This document shows positions 30,824-40,247 of a stretch of DNA of 64,000 bases, piece by piece. The translations under genes were made by a program, and so were the position numbers. How positions within the stretch are numbered: position 1 is the stretch's first letter; every line of letters starts with the position of its first letter. The stretch lies in the NCBI GenBank assembly GCA_900323505.1, contig OOIN01000002.1:1798001-1862000 (forward strand), given 5' to 3'. The notes under the pieces were generated by a model. That model was given only the letters and a program-made list of their open reading frames with translations, was not told the origin of the DNA and did no database searches. This DNA comes from Ustilago trichophora. Taxonomy: Eukaryota > Basidiomycota > Ustilaginomycetes > Ustilaginales > Ustilaginaceae.

Positions 30824-32770
30824 ATGATTCGTCCAGCTACCCCCGGCACCCTCCTCACGCTGGTGGCGGCCATCTTGCTCGGCCTTGTCACCATCTCGAC
30901 TCCCATCATCAAGTCCATCTACTTCCTCGAAGCTACCATTGGCGGTAGTGGTTCCCAGCGAGGCCAGGTGGCTCGTTTCGGTGCACTAGGCTACTGCATT
31001 GGTGACACTTGCAGCAGTCCCACCCTCGGTTACTCTTTCGACCCCAACCAGCTCCTCGGCATTCAAGTCATCTCTGGAAGATATACCACCGCCGTCATCA
31101 AGGGTCTCACCTATACACTCGTCCTTCACCCCGTCGCACTCGCCTTTGCTGTTGTCTCGGTCCTCCTGGGTCTCATCTCGCACTGTCGCGAGCTCTCCAC
31201 CAACTGCTTTGGCACATTCGTCACCGGCATTGGCGCATTCGTCACCATCGTAGCTTTCGGTCTCGATCTTGCGCTCTTCATCATCGCCAAAAAGCGCATC
31301 AACTCAATCAATGGCGCCTCCGCAGAGCTCGGCATGGCCATTTGGATGACCTTGGCAGCATGGATTCTCATGTTCCTCGCAGGTTGCGCCTTCAGCTGCG
31401 GTATCTGCAGCCGTAGAAAGCGCAACCGTGTCAAGGATTCGCATCTTCCCCCCGACACCTATGGAGCTCGTCCCGCTGCTCCCATGCAAGACCGCTACGG
31501 CGAGCAAATGCGCATGGATGCACTCGACGCCGAAGCCGACAGGAAGCGCAGACAAGCTACACTCGACCGAAAGAACAACAGGCGCGAAGATCTCCCCAAG
31601 TTTGCCGAGTACGAGACAGAATACGAGGTGCCTCTCAAGAACGACTACGACGATGGCGCCTACGAGAACGGAGCTAGCCACAACCAGCCTGGCCTTGCCT
31701 ACTCGACCAACAGCAATGTCGCCCGTGCAGGCGCCGCCGGCGCGGGCGCAGCCGTCGGAGGATCCGTCATCAATGGTGTTGGACAGGGCTACGGAAGGAG
31801 GCAGGCACAGGGAAGCCGCGCTGAAGATTTCTCCAGCTCCCCTCCCATGCTCAACAATTCGGCCGGTTACGGTGCACATAACCTCTCCGCACAGAGGCAG
31901 AACACCATGTCCTCCGTCGGCGGCAGCGGCAGTGGTATGCCACAACCCTCGAGTATGTCCAACGCTCGCAGTGAGGCCACCTACATTCCTGGTGTTGGCC
32001 CTCAGCCATTCCGTGAAGACTCGCTCACCCCCGCACCTCGACCTTATCCTCAAGTCTCGTCTCCTCCACCCATGCCTGACTATTCGCATCACCAACAGTA
32101 CGATTCGCAGTCGCAGCCACAGTATGATGCGTATGGCAACGTAATCCCCTCTTCAGCTGCACAAGGTGGAAGCCACTTTACCCAGCCCGGCGGTGCACGT
32201 CGTCAGCCCACAGGCGAGTATGGCCACCCCACCGAATACTCTGGTGCAACCTTTGGGCCCTCTTCGTCCGGATTCCTGCCCCATTCGAATGACCCAGCAG
32301 CCGCCAATGGAGGCTCGCGCATGCGTGGACCCCGCAACCTCCCTGCCATCCCACAACACGAAACCGCCGAGCCAGAAGAGATTGTCTACGGTGGAGCCGC
32401 TGCACCCGCCGACCGTCGCCAAGGCACCATTGACGATGGCTTTGGTCTCGCCTCTGTCGCCCACGGCTCCTCCCAACCACACGAGATATCCCACGAGACT
32501 GGATACGACCACTACGCATCCTCCGCATACGACCACCAGCAACAACAACAAAAACACCAACAGCAGCAGCAGCAGCAGCAGCAGTATCATTCGTACTACC
32601 CGGACGCAGGGGAAGCATCTTCTTCTGCAGCAGGTCAAGGCTATCATCACCAAGACGCAAGCCACTATGATGATTATCAAAGTAGCGTCGGACCTCCAGG
32701 CTACGACAGTGTAGCAGGCGGAGGATCGGCAGCGTACCAACACAACCATTATCCACATGAAAAGTCTTAG
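30824..32770 (+). CDS. rim9: SUR7/PalI (Rim9-like) four-pass membrane protein with long disordered tail
   Basis: A 648-residue protein of the SUR7/PalI superfamily; Rim9/PalI assists plasma-membrane sensing of alkaline pH in the Rim101/PacC pathway. Four predicted transmembrane segments lie at about 8-29, 97-119, 131-155 and 169-190. The extracellular loop carries the family signature RFGALGYCIGDTC with paired cysteines. The cytosolic tail (about 195-648) is low-complexity: Tyr/Gln/Ser/Pro/Gly-rich, with a polyglutamine stretch (encoded around 32540-32585) and a proline-rich PSSMSN/PRPYPQVSSPPP area. The long tail resembles PalI of filamentous fungi more than short yeast Rim9. It could instead be another SUR7-family eisosome protein, since the TM region alone does not decide. 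Confidence 0.78.
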   Translation: MIRPATPGTLLTLVAAILLGLVTISTPIIKSIYFLEATIGGSGSQRGQVARFGALGYCIGDTCSSPTLGYSFDPNQLLGIQVISGRYTTAVIKGLTYTLVLHPVALAFAVVSVLLGLISHCRELSTNCFGTFVTGIGAFVTIVAFGLDLALFIIAKKRINSINGASAELGMAIWMTLAAWILMFLAGCAFSCGICSRRKRNRVKDSHLPPDTYGARPAAPMQDRYGEQMRMDALDAEADRKRRQATLDRKNNRREDLPKFAEYETEYEVPLKNDYDDGAYENGASHNQPGLAYSTNSNVARAGAAGAGAAVGGSVINGVGQGYGRRQAQGSRAEDFSSSPPMLNNSAGYGAHNLSAQRQNTMSSVGGSGSGMPQPSSMSNARSEATYIPGVGPQPFREDSLTPAPRPYPQVSSPPPMPDYSHHQQYDSQSQPQYDAYGNVIPSSAAQGGSHFTQPGGARRQPTGEYGHPTEYSGATFGPSSSGFLPHSNDPAAANGGSRMRGPRNLPAIPQHETAEPEEIVYGGAAAPADRRQGTIDDGFGLASVAHGSSQPHEISHETGYDHYASSAYDHQQQQQKHQQQQQQQQQYHSYYPDAGEASSSAAGQGYHHQDASHYDDYQSSVGPPGYDSVAGGGSAAYQHNHYPHEKS

Positions 32771-33073
32771 CATGTACTTTTCACAAAGTAGCTCCCCTCA
32801 TTGCCCGTGATCTTGTAGTTTCTTGTACCATTTGTATGAATTTATTCCTTATGTTGGGTACGTTGGGGGGCAGTTTGCAATGAACAATTAGATTCAGCAA
32901 ATCATAGAGCTTGTGAAGCCTTGCCTTGATGACAAAGTTACACCGAACGACACGCATAAGAAGCAATCGAGTTTGGATCGATAGAAACTAGCATTCAAAA
33001 GTACAAAGAACATTTGGATTGCAAGTCAAACTTTTCTGAGCTGCTGGTCCCTTTGTTGCTGTAATGAAATGCA
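32771..33073. terminator. Convergent 3' spacer
   Basis: 303 bp between the stops of the rim9-like gene and the voltage-sensor-like gene. It is A/T-richer than the flanks. It contains one isolated perfect ACAAAGGGA (minus strand, 33048-33056), probably by chance. Confidence 0.45.
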
Positions 33074-34403
33074 TTACAACTCGTCATCATCTGCATCAAA
33101 CAATGGCGCTCTCTCTTCTTCACCTATCCTAATCCTATCTCTTGCCATTGCTCCCTCATCTTCCAGATCCAAATCTAACGAGTAAGGTCTGTTACCAATT
33201 TCAATTCTTGTCGGTCTGCTGGTGACGTTGCTTCCACTCCTTCGCACGATGGAAACGAGTCGAAGGGCTTGAACGACGTTTCGACCGATGAGAAGGATTG
33301 AATCTAGTAATTCTTCTCCTTTGCCTGAACGTCCACCTCTGTTTGGTGTGCTCGAGTCATCGTCATCACCGGGATAAGGATATGTGGGACCGCGACGGAA
33401 AGGGGAGCATTCGTGATGGAAAAAGATGACCAAAAGTGTGATGGCACACAACAAGACTAGGCCCAAATCGACAACGTTGTAGGTGCTCTTCCAGAATTGC
33501 TTGCCGAATGCTAGCAATCGTATGCCTACCTCGGCGATCAACAAAAGGTTGATGGCCAATTCGAGACCGTAGAAAAGAGTGCCGGGACAGTCAGAGGTAA
33601 GACTGATGATCACGGTTAGGAGCGATGCGAGGGCCATGCCAGCGTAGAACCAAAGATACGCGCTACTGTGGACGAATCTGTTCGCTACGCCTTTGAGGAT
33701 CTCATCGCGAGAGAGGAAGTAGTGCGAGCGAGAGGGGGTTGGGTGAGATCCGTCGTCGGTTGCTACTCGAGAGTAAGGACCGGATCCAAATGCGTTCTGA
33801 TCGTAGACTGTCCCTACACCGATGGACACCTCTCGTGGCGCCCCTCCATCATTACCACCACCATTTCCAATCCCATTGCCATTCGACGTAGGATAAGGCG
33901 AAGTCATATCAACCAACCTCTTCGCCCAGCGCTGGGTAGAGATCGAAAAAACGTTCTTTGTATGTGATGCAGCCGCTGTAGCAGCAGTCCTTCGCACCGG
34001 TCCCGAGGGTAGAGAGCTCGACTGTGCGTATGCTCCCGATGCTACGATTGGGTCAGCTATGTGATGTCTCTGTCTACTTCTCCCGGCTCCTGTGGGAGTA
34101 GTGTTGTTGAAGGCGGAAGCGGGGGGGTCGTTGTACTGCGGATATGTGGGTGTGTGCAAAGCGGTCGAAGTATGCGGCGCAGCTTGCACCGCTGCTGCCG
34201 GGTTGAAGGCGGCTATCTTGGCGGCACAGATGCAAGGGTGGTATGCGGCGCCCCCTTGAGCCGGATTGAGCGTTGATCTGGAGAGATACGACGAAATGAG
34301 AGATGGTGGTGTGTAGCAAAGAAGGCTGATGGCGGCTGCACTTTGATGGTATTAAAGGAGCTGCACGCTGGACCCGAGTCCGCGTGGAGGTCTCGGCACA
34401 CAT
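33074..34403 (-). CDS. Stand-alone voltage-sensor-like membrane protein (ion-transport S1-S4)
   Basis: The main exon is 34277-33074. No in-frame ATG exists near its 5' end, yet the frame stays protein-like upstream of 34189 (STLNPAQGGAAYHPCICAAK). I therefore propose a small first exon, complement(join(33074..34277, 34342..34403)), using donor GTGCAG and acceptor CTCTCCAG, starting MCAETSTRTR, 421 residues. Numbered from position 34189, four predicted TM segments lie at about 176-198, 204-228, 237-258 and 294-317. S2 has acidic E210 and E220, S3 has D241 (YNVVDLGLVLLC), and S4 has R303, R310, R316 and R317 (GRNVVQALRLVSIVRRSG). This matches a voltage-sensor domain. No S5-pore-S6 follows; the tail is acidic and short (FDADDDEL). 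It could be a proton channel or a non-conducting sensor. It does not show the RxWRxxR motif of canonical Hv1. Confidence 0.7.
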
Positions 34404-34795
34404 CCAAGCGGTTCAATTTTTTCCTGTCGCGCTGTGAGTCATTAGAAATCAAACATTAAGAAGCTCTGCAAAATTCGATTCACAGTCAAAGCGATCACCA
34501 AATCGGGTCGCGGTGTGCTGCCTCGCCTTTTTCCTTGGCTCTTTCGGGTTCTTCTTGAAAATCGGAAGATCCTTTCCACTGCGAAATGCACGGATAACAG
34601 GACACTGCTGTCAGTCACACACTTCTTCTTGCGTAGGACTGCTCACCAAACCCACTTCGACACCTTCCATCTTTACTTCCAACACATCCTCATCACCTCG
34701 AAGCATTGGGACGTCAAACGAAGGCAGCAGCATCCTTCCTTCCTTCCTCTCTACTTCCGCGTCCACCTCAACCCCGAAACTTTTACCCTCTCACC
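34404..34795. promoter_or_regulatory. Divergent promoter, voltage-sensor gene / nat1
   Basis: 392 bp between two outward-facing genes. The nat1 side is pyrimidine-rich up to CTCTCACC before the ATG. Confidence 0.5.
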
Positions 34796-37480
34796 ATGCC
34801 GCCGAAGCGCGCGGCGCTCCCCACCAAGGAGCGCACCCTCTTCCAGCGGCTCATCCAAGAATACGAAACCAAAAAGTACAAGCTTGGTCTCAAGACCGCA
34901 GATACCATCCTCAAAAAGTTCCCCGACCATGGCGAAACCGTCGCTATGAAAGGTCTCCTTCTCGGCTCGACCAACCGCCGCGAAGAAGGTATCGAACTTG
35001 CCAAGAAGGGTGTCCGTCTCGACCTCACCTCATTCATCTGTTGGCACGCACTCGGCATCTTGTATCGTCAAGATAAGAACTACGAAGAGGCGATAAAGTG
35101 CTACACCCAAGCATTGCGTATCGAGGGAGGCGGCAATGTCAATCTTCTCCGCGAATCTGCCTTCTTGCAGTTGCAGCTTCGAGACTATCCTCCCATGGTG
35201 GAGAACAGATTGACACTGTTGCGCATGCAGCCACATCTGAGGATCAATTGGATCGGACTTGCTATTGCGCACCACTTGGCAGGCTCGCTGGATGCGGCAG
35301 TACGCGTCCTTGAAGGATACGAAAATGTCATGCGCGACATCCCGGCGAGGAGCTACGAGCACGGAGAAGTCCTAATGTACCACGCTAGCATCCTTGAAGA
35401 GCAGCAAAAGTTCCAAGAGTCGCTCGACCTCATCGAGAACTACAGCGAGCGTATCGTTGATCTGCGCGGCAAGCAGGAGGCCCAGGCACGCTGCCTCGCA
35501 GGCCTTGGCAAGAAGGACGAGGCAGAAGCGCTCTGGAGACAGCTCATCAAGTCGAACCCAGAGAACAAGCGATACTTTGCTGGCCTACTCAACTTGCTCG
35601 GCATCACCGAATCCTCCGATAACGCTGAAGCAGTTGAGGTGTTCAAAGGCTTGCAAGCTGATCATCCCAAATCTAGCGCTGCTAAGCGTCTCGCACTGAT
35701 CCATGCATCTGGTGAAGAGTTTAAAACTCAGGCTACGGCTTACGTCAAATCGGCACTTATCAAAGGTGTTCCTTCGCTCTTCTCCGATCTGAAATCGCTT
35801 TACCAGGATCCTGCAAAGTTGTCGGCACTGGAAGAAATCGTCGAAACCTCGCGCTTGGAATGGGCTCCTTCTACAGCTCCTTCTGCAGACGGCACCGACC
35901 CGCCCTCATCCTACCTCTGGTCGCTATACTACCTCGCCCAGCACTACTCTCTCACCGGAGCATCCACCCGCGCTTTGCACTATATCGATTCCGCCATTTC
36001 GCACTCTTCCACCCTTCCCGAGCTGCACATGGTCCGCGCCCGAATCCTCAAACGATCCGGTGACCTCCTCGGCGCATCCTCGGCCATGTCCGACGCCCGC
36101 CTCCTCGATGGCCAAGATCGATTCCTCAACTCCAAATCCGCCAAATACCTCCTTCGCACCAACGACACCACGGAAGCAGAACGCATCGTTGGACTTTTTA
36201 CCAAACCCGACGCCCCTTCGCCCACATACGATTTGAACGAGATGCAGGCACTGTGGTATCTCACGGAAGAAGCCGAAGCTTTCCTGAGAGCAGGAAACGT
36301 TGCTATGGCATTGAAGAGGTTGGGACAGGTGGAAAAGACGTTCCAAGAGTTTTGGGATGATCAGTTGGATTTCCACAGTTACTGTTTGAGGAAGATGACG
36401 CTGCGTTCGTATGTCAACCTTGTAAGGTTTGAGGATCGATTGCGATCTCATCCTGCTTTCGTGCGTGCGGCATCTGCGGCGATCAGCATCTACACCACCC
36501 TGCACGAAAACCCAGAAACAGCACCATTCGTAGAGGAAGCCAAAGAAGAATCCGAAGATCCAGCTCTGGCAGGTCTCTCTGAGAGCGAAAAGAAAAAGGC
36601 TCTCAAAAAGGCTCGTCAAGCTGAAGCCAAACGTCTCGCCAAAGCCGAAGCCGAAGCAGCCGAAAAGAAGAAAAAAGCTGAAGAAGCAGCTGCCAATGGT
36701 GAAACTGTCGATGATGAAGGACCCAAGCCCGACCCTGATCCCAAGGGACTTGAACTTTTCGCCTCAGTTAAAGAAGCTCCCCTGAAACAGGCAGAGAGGT
36801 GGTTGCGATTCTTGCAAGTCCACGCGGCCGAAAAAGCAAGTACGTGGGAAGGAGTTTTCGAAGTGGCAATTAGGGAGAAGAACTGGTTGCTGGCTACTAG
36901 GGCCGTGATGCAATTGAGTAAGGTGGAAAAGGAGAGCCCGAGGAAGGTGGAGATGGTAATTAGGCTCAAGTCCAAGTTGCCAGATCTCAACGCTGCACCA
37001 AAACCAATTGGATCTGTCATCTCTGCAGCTTTAGCAGAGGTCATTCCTAACGACAAGCCACTGGCAACATACTTTACTGAGGCCTTACAATCGCCTTTTG
37101 CCTCCACACCTTCACATACGTTGGGCAATGCACGTGCAGCTCTAGCATTGGATCGTAAGGAAGAATCCATTTCGCTCCTACTTGACCTTCCCACCTCTAT
37201 CGAAAACTCTACCGGTGGTCCTCGATTCAAGAACTCCGCTTTGAAGACGGCGATTGAAGCACGTACCTTGCTCGCCAAAATCTCCCCTGAGTCAGTGGCA
37301 CAGTTCGATAGCAAGGCACAAATCGTCTTTCCCCTAGCAAACGCTTTCAAGTCCAAAGAGGCGCTCGAAGAGGAAAAAATGGAACGTGAGGCGAAACTTG
37401 CAAAATGGGCAAAGAGCGATGCCAAAGAGTCAGAGGTGGCAGAGGCGAATGGTGAATCTGCCCACGAGCCTCTTATGTAA
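34796..37480 (+). CDS. nat1: NatA N-terminal acetyltransferase auxiliary subunit (Nat1/Naa15)
   Basis: An 894-residue TPR scaffold of the NatA complex, which anchors the catalytic Ard1/Naa10 to ribosomes for co-translational N-terminal acetylation. The start MPPKRAALPTKERTLFQRLI is set by the family N-terminus and TCACCATGCC context; an in-frame upstream ATG at 34706 lies in leader-like sequence. TPR repeats begin with KKYKLGLKTADTILKKFPDHGETVAMKGLLL and continue through WHALGILYRQDKNYEEAIKCYTQAL. A basic Lys/Ala/Glu region (about 590-645, ESEKKKALKKARQAEAKRL) precedes the C-terminal helices. It ends EANGESAHEPLM. Single exon. nat1 is the established flank of b on the bW side in smut fungi, so its presence 0.3 kb from the bW stop confirms the locus. 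Confidence 0.95.
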   Translation: MPPKRAALPTKERTLFQRLIQEYETKKYKLGLKTADTILKKFPDHGETVAMKGLLLGSTNRREEGIELAKKGVRLDLTSFICWHALGILYRQDKNYEEAIKCYTQALRIEGGGNVNLLRESAFLQLQLRDYPPMVENRLTLLRMQPHLRINWIGLAIAHHLAGSLDAAVRVLEGYENVMRDIPARSYEHGEVLMYHASILEEQQKFQESLDLIENYSERIVDLRGKQEAQARCLAGLGKKDEAEALWRQLIKSNPENKRYFAGLLNLLGITESSDNAEAVEVFKGLQADHPKSSAAKRLALIHASGEEFKTQATAYVKSALIKGVPSLFSDLKSLYQDPAKLSALEEIVETSRLEWAPSTAPSADGTDPPSSYLWSLYYLAQHYSLTGASTRALHYIDSAISHSSTLPELHMVRARILKRSGDLLGASSAMSDARLLDGQDRFLNSKSAKYLLRTNDTTEAERIVGLFTKPDAPSPTYDLNEMQALWYLTEEAEAFLRAGNVAMALKRLGQVEKTFQEFWDDQLDFHSYCLRKMTLRSYVNLVRFEDRLRSHPAFVRAASAAISIYTTLHENPETAPFVEEAKEESEDPALAGLSESEKKKALKKARQAEAKRLAKAEAEAAEKKKKAEEAAANGETVDDEGPKPDPDPKGLELFASVKEAPLKQAERWLRFLQVHAAEKASTWEGVFEVAIREKNWLLATRAVMQLSKVEKESPRKVEMVIRLKSKLPDLNAAPKPIGSVISAALAEVIPNDKPLATYFTEALQSPFASTPSHTLGNARAALALDRKEESISLLLDLPTSIENSTGGPRFKNSALKTAIEARTLLAKISPESVAQFDSKAQIVFPLANAFKSKEALEEEKMEREAKLAKWAKSDAKESEVAEANGESAHEPLM

Positions 37481-37797
37481 TCTGCATAAACGTGTACAAA
37501 CATAGCATGTCCTTATGGCAATGCATATTTCAATCTAAAATCAAGCATTGTTTGCATGTCAAGCTTGAAGTTTGTGGATTACGGACAAACGATGCACAAT
37601 GGTACGATTGGAAGAGAAGATAGAACAGATCGATGACTGAGCGTAGCGATACGAAACATAAGAGCAACAACAAGAGATATCCAAGAAGCTAAAGGTATGA
37701 AAAATGTCGAGTCAGGTATAAATGTAAGAATCAAGAACAGATACAGAACCAAGTTGAGCTCCTCGCTTGCGAAAGTAGCCAGCTACAATAAGACGCC
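37481..37797. terminator. Convergent 3' spacer nat1 / bW
   Basis: 317-bp spacer, A-rich, between the two stop codons. No gene or repeat was seen. Confidence 0.5.
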
Positions 37798-40029
37798 TTA
37801 GAGGAGGGAGAACATGTTTGAACTCAGATCAAAGTTCAATGCGAACTGTGCAGCTGCCATTACTTCTCCTTCCGCCTGCCCACCTTCAATCTGCCCCTGT
37901 CCCTGTTCCTGTCCCTGCCCCGCACCAGGATCAGCCATAGACTGCTGAGAATCGAGCAAGGAAGAGGAAGACGAAGGGGTGATAAAGTTGCTATTCAGAT
38001 ACTCCTGAATGTCGGTCATCTCGCATTCCAGGTCGAAGCATGTTCCCCCCATCTCTGCTCCAGATGTAGGAATGGTAGAGGATGACGCGGTGAATGGGTT
38101 TTGCGGTGAGTGATGAGTGTGCGGGACAAACGGGCTGGAAGAAGGCATGGAACTGGGGATGGTGGCAGATTCGAAGAATTGGTTCAGGTCAAAGGTGTCC
38201 GTGTCGATGCTGGTTTCCAGGCTCGTGTCCGCGCTGCTGCTGGGATGAGGCTGAGTGACGATTTGAGTGGGGATCATGTTGTTGACAGTTTGGAAGGCTG
38301 GGAGGGTGAGATCTGATTGAGATACTACCGCACCGCCAGTTACAGGAGCGCTGTATCGTCCACCAGAAGCAGCACTAAAATCGTCCTCGTCCACCCAACC
38401 ATCGTCATCCGTCGTCATCGGCTGCGATCCCCACGAGCTCGATGAAACATTCCTGCTCGAACACTGGCTAGAAGCAGACAGCTCTAGCGCTCTTTGAATG
38501 CTCTCCCTGAGCTCTCGGTCGAGTGCATCTGTGTTGAGTTGGAGATTGCCGAAATTGAGTCCTGATTGAGGATGCACCCCGCCAAATACGCCACTGGTGT
38601 TGTTGCTGTGGTCGCTTGTGAAGGGGGATCTCTCGCCCGAAGCCATGCCTTGGGCAAAGCCATGCGCAGGAGTAGCAATGGTGACAGAGGGCATAGCGGT
38701 CCTCGACTGAACGTCGTACTTCAAAGGATTGATGTACTTGAAGACATTGTGGGCCTTGGTTGGGCTGTCGAAGCAGTCACTTGGGCTGCTCGATGCAGAC
38801 GAAGAACTGGTAGAACGGCTCGAAGGGCTGCTCCACGCTGTAAAAGGAGCATTGTAATCAATTGATGAGCTTGTTGTATCGCTAACGCCGGACGACACAC
38901 GGGGAAGACGAGGCTTCTTGAGATTGGAAGATGGTGAATCGGAGTCAGAGTCGGTGTACTCAGAAGGAGTATGGCCTAGTGCGCCGTAGGACTTGCGTTT
39001 CTTCTCCGAAAGAGTGAAGTCGCGTGTGGGTGGTGATGAGGGCGTGAACGCGTGGTGGGGAGGAGGTGTGTGGGTGGGAGGTGGCGTGGTGGGGTCTTGC
39101 TTGGGCGCTTTTTTGCCTTTGCGATTGCGACGGTTTTGAAACTGCGAAAAGGGATCAAGGAAAGTGGTCAGTCAGCGCGATGTGAAAACAAGATGAAGGA
39201 GATTTAGATTAGGATTCAGTGGAAAGAGAAGCTTGGAAGTCATGTTGAGCTACCGACAAGGGTACGAAGCATTAGTGAAAGGAATCGTCCCCTTTGTCCA
39301 TACCACTGCTCACAAAACAAAACAAAAAAATCTTTCCATCGCCATGAAGAGGAAACTCGCGTCGACAATAGGGTCAAAGCGAATCGAAGCGCGCTGTGAG
39401 AACGGATCGATACTCACCCAGATGGTCACTTGCTTGGGCTTGAGTCCGGTGACTTCGGCCAGTTGGAACTTTTCGGCTTGCGTGATGTTGGGGGAGTGGT
39501 TGAAGGCTTGTTCGAGGATGCGGACTGCGTCGGAGTTGTGGCTTCGGCTACCTTTGCTGAAAGATTCACACATACTGGCAGGTTGGGCGGAATGATATTG
39601 TGACGACAAATTGTCATGACCGACCAGATTTGTGCGGCTCTCCAACACTTCCGTTAGGATAGCCTGCCATAATTTCCTGGAATGTGTCGCAAATCGGCAC
39701 TCTAGGCCGTTTCTGAATGTTTGCTGAAATATGCTATCGCCGGACCCGTGTCGCTGTAGATCCCTGATGGCATCTGCGAACACACAGTCGTATGCTCGTC
39801 GAAGCTCATATAGCTTCTTTTTGAGAATGTGAATCAAAGTTTCTTGAAGCTCACGGCCAATGCCATGTTCTGACAATTCTGCCCTAAGGTCGTCAAAAAA
39901 AGGAAAGTCCACTTGTAGGGGAGTGATGTCGTTGTGTACATTTTCTTGACTGGATGGAGCCTTAGGAAGTCTCTGGAAAAGGTCTGTTGCTAGCTCCCGA
40001 ATCTGAGATAGGAGAACGGAGGTAGACAT
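37798..40029 (-). CDS. bW: bW homeodomain mating-type protein (two exons)
   Basis: A 651-residue HD2-class homeodomain transcription factor, complement(join(37798..39141, 39418..40029)). The 276-bp intron has donor GTGAGT and acceptor TTCGCAG, phase 0, and splits the recognition helix exactly between W204 and F205. Splicing yields KQVTIW-FQNRRNRKGKK, a canonical third helix. The N-terminal 150 residues (MSTSVLLSQIRELATDLFQR...) are the allele-variable dimerisation region. After the homeodomain come a proline/histidine-rich stretch, basic NLS-like sequences (KKRKS, LKKPRLPR), serine-rich segments and a GQGQEQGQGQ-type run near the C-terminus, ending NMFSLL. bW works only as a heterodimer with bE from a different allele. 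It is divergent from bE, 218 bp apart. The intron also carries an ACAAAGGGG box. Confidence 0.95.
39289..39297 (-). promoter_or_regulatory. PRE-like box in the bW intron (ACAAAGGGG)
   Basis: Minus-strand ACAAAGGGG, eight of nine bases of the Prf1 pheromone response element. With its flank it shares ACAAAGGGGACG with the box at 41878. Confidence 0.55.
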
Positions 40030-40247
40030 GTTGGTTGCGCAGGTATTTACGAGAGTGTAGCAGAGTTGGTGTGAGGAAGACAAGCCGCTTTCTCGCCAGG
40101 AAAGAAATAATTTGCTGTGAGGAGCGCTCTTTGCAGAAGCGTGTTTTCGGTTTCGCGTCACCTCTCGTTTCTCAAATCATTCCCCCTTTATCCTTCATCT
40201 CCTTCGTATTCTTCAAACATTTGACCTTCATCACAACCACCATCAGC
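40030..40247. promoter_or_regulatory. Divergent bW-bE promoter
   Basis: 218 bp between the two b start codons, the only room for both core promoters and leaders. The bE side is C/T-rich (CCCCCTTTATCCTTCATCTCC). I found no complete ACAAAGGG box in it. It is as short as in other smut b loci. Confidence 0.8.

Noticed and set aside
33048..33056. Perfect ACAAAGGGA in the convergent spacer at 33 kb
   Set aside because: Single isolated copy between two 3' ends, about 8 kb from the b cluster; about 0.5 are expected by chance in the window.
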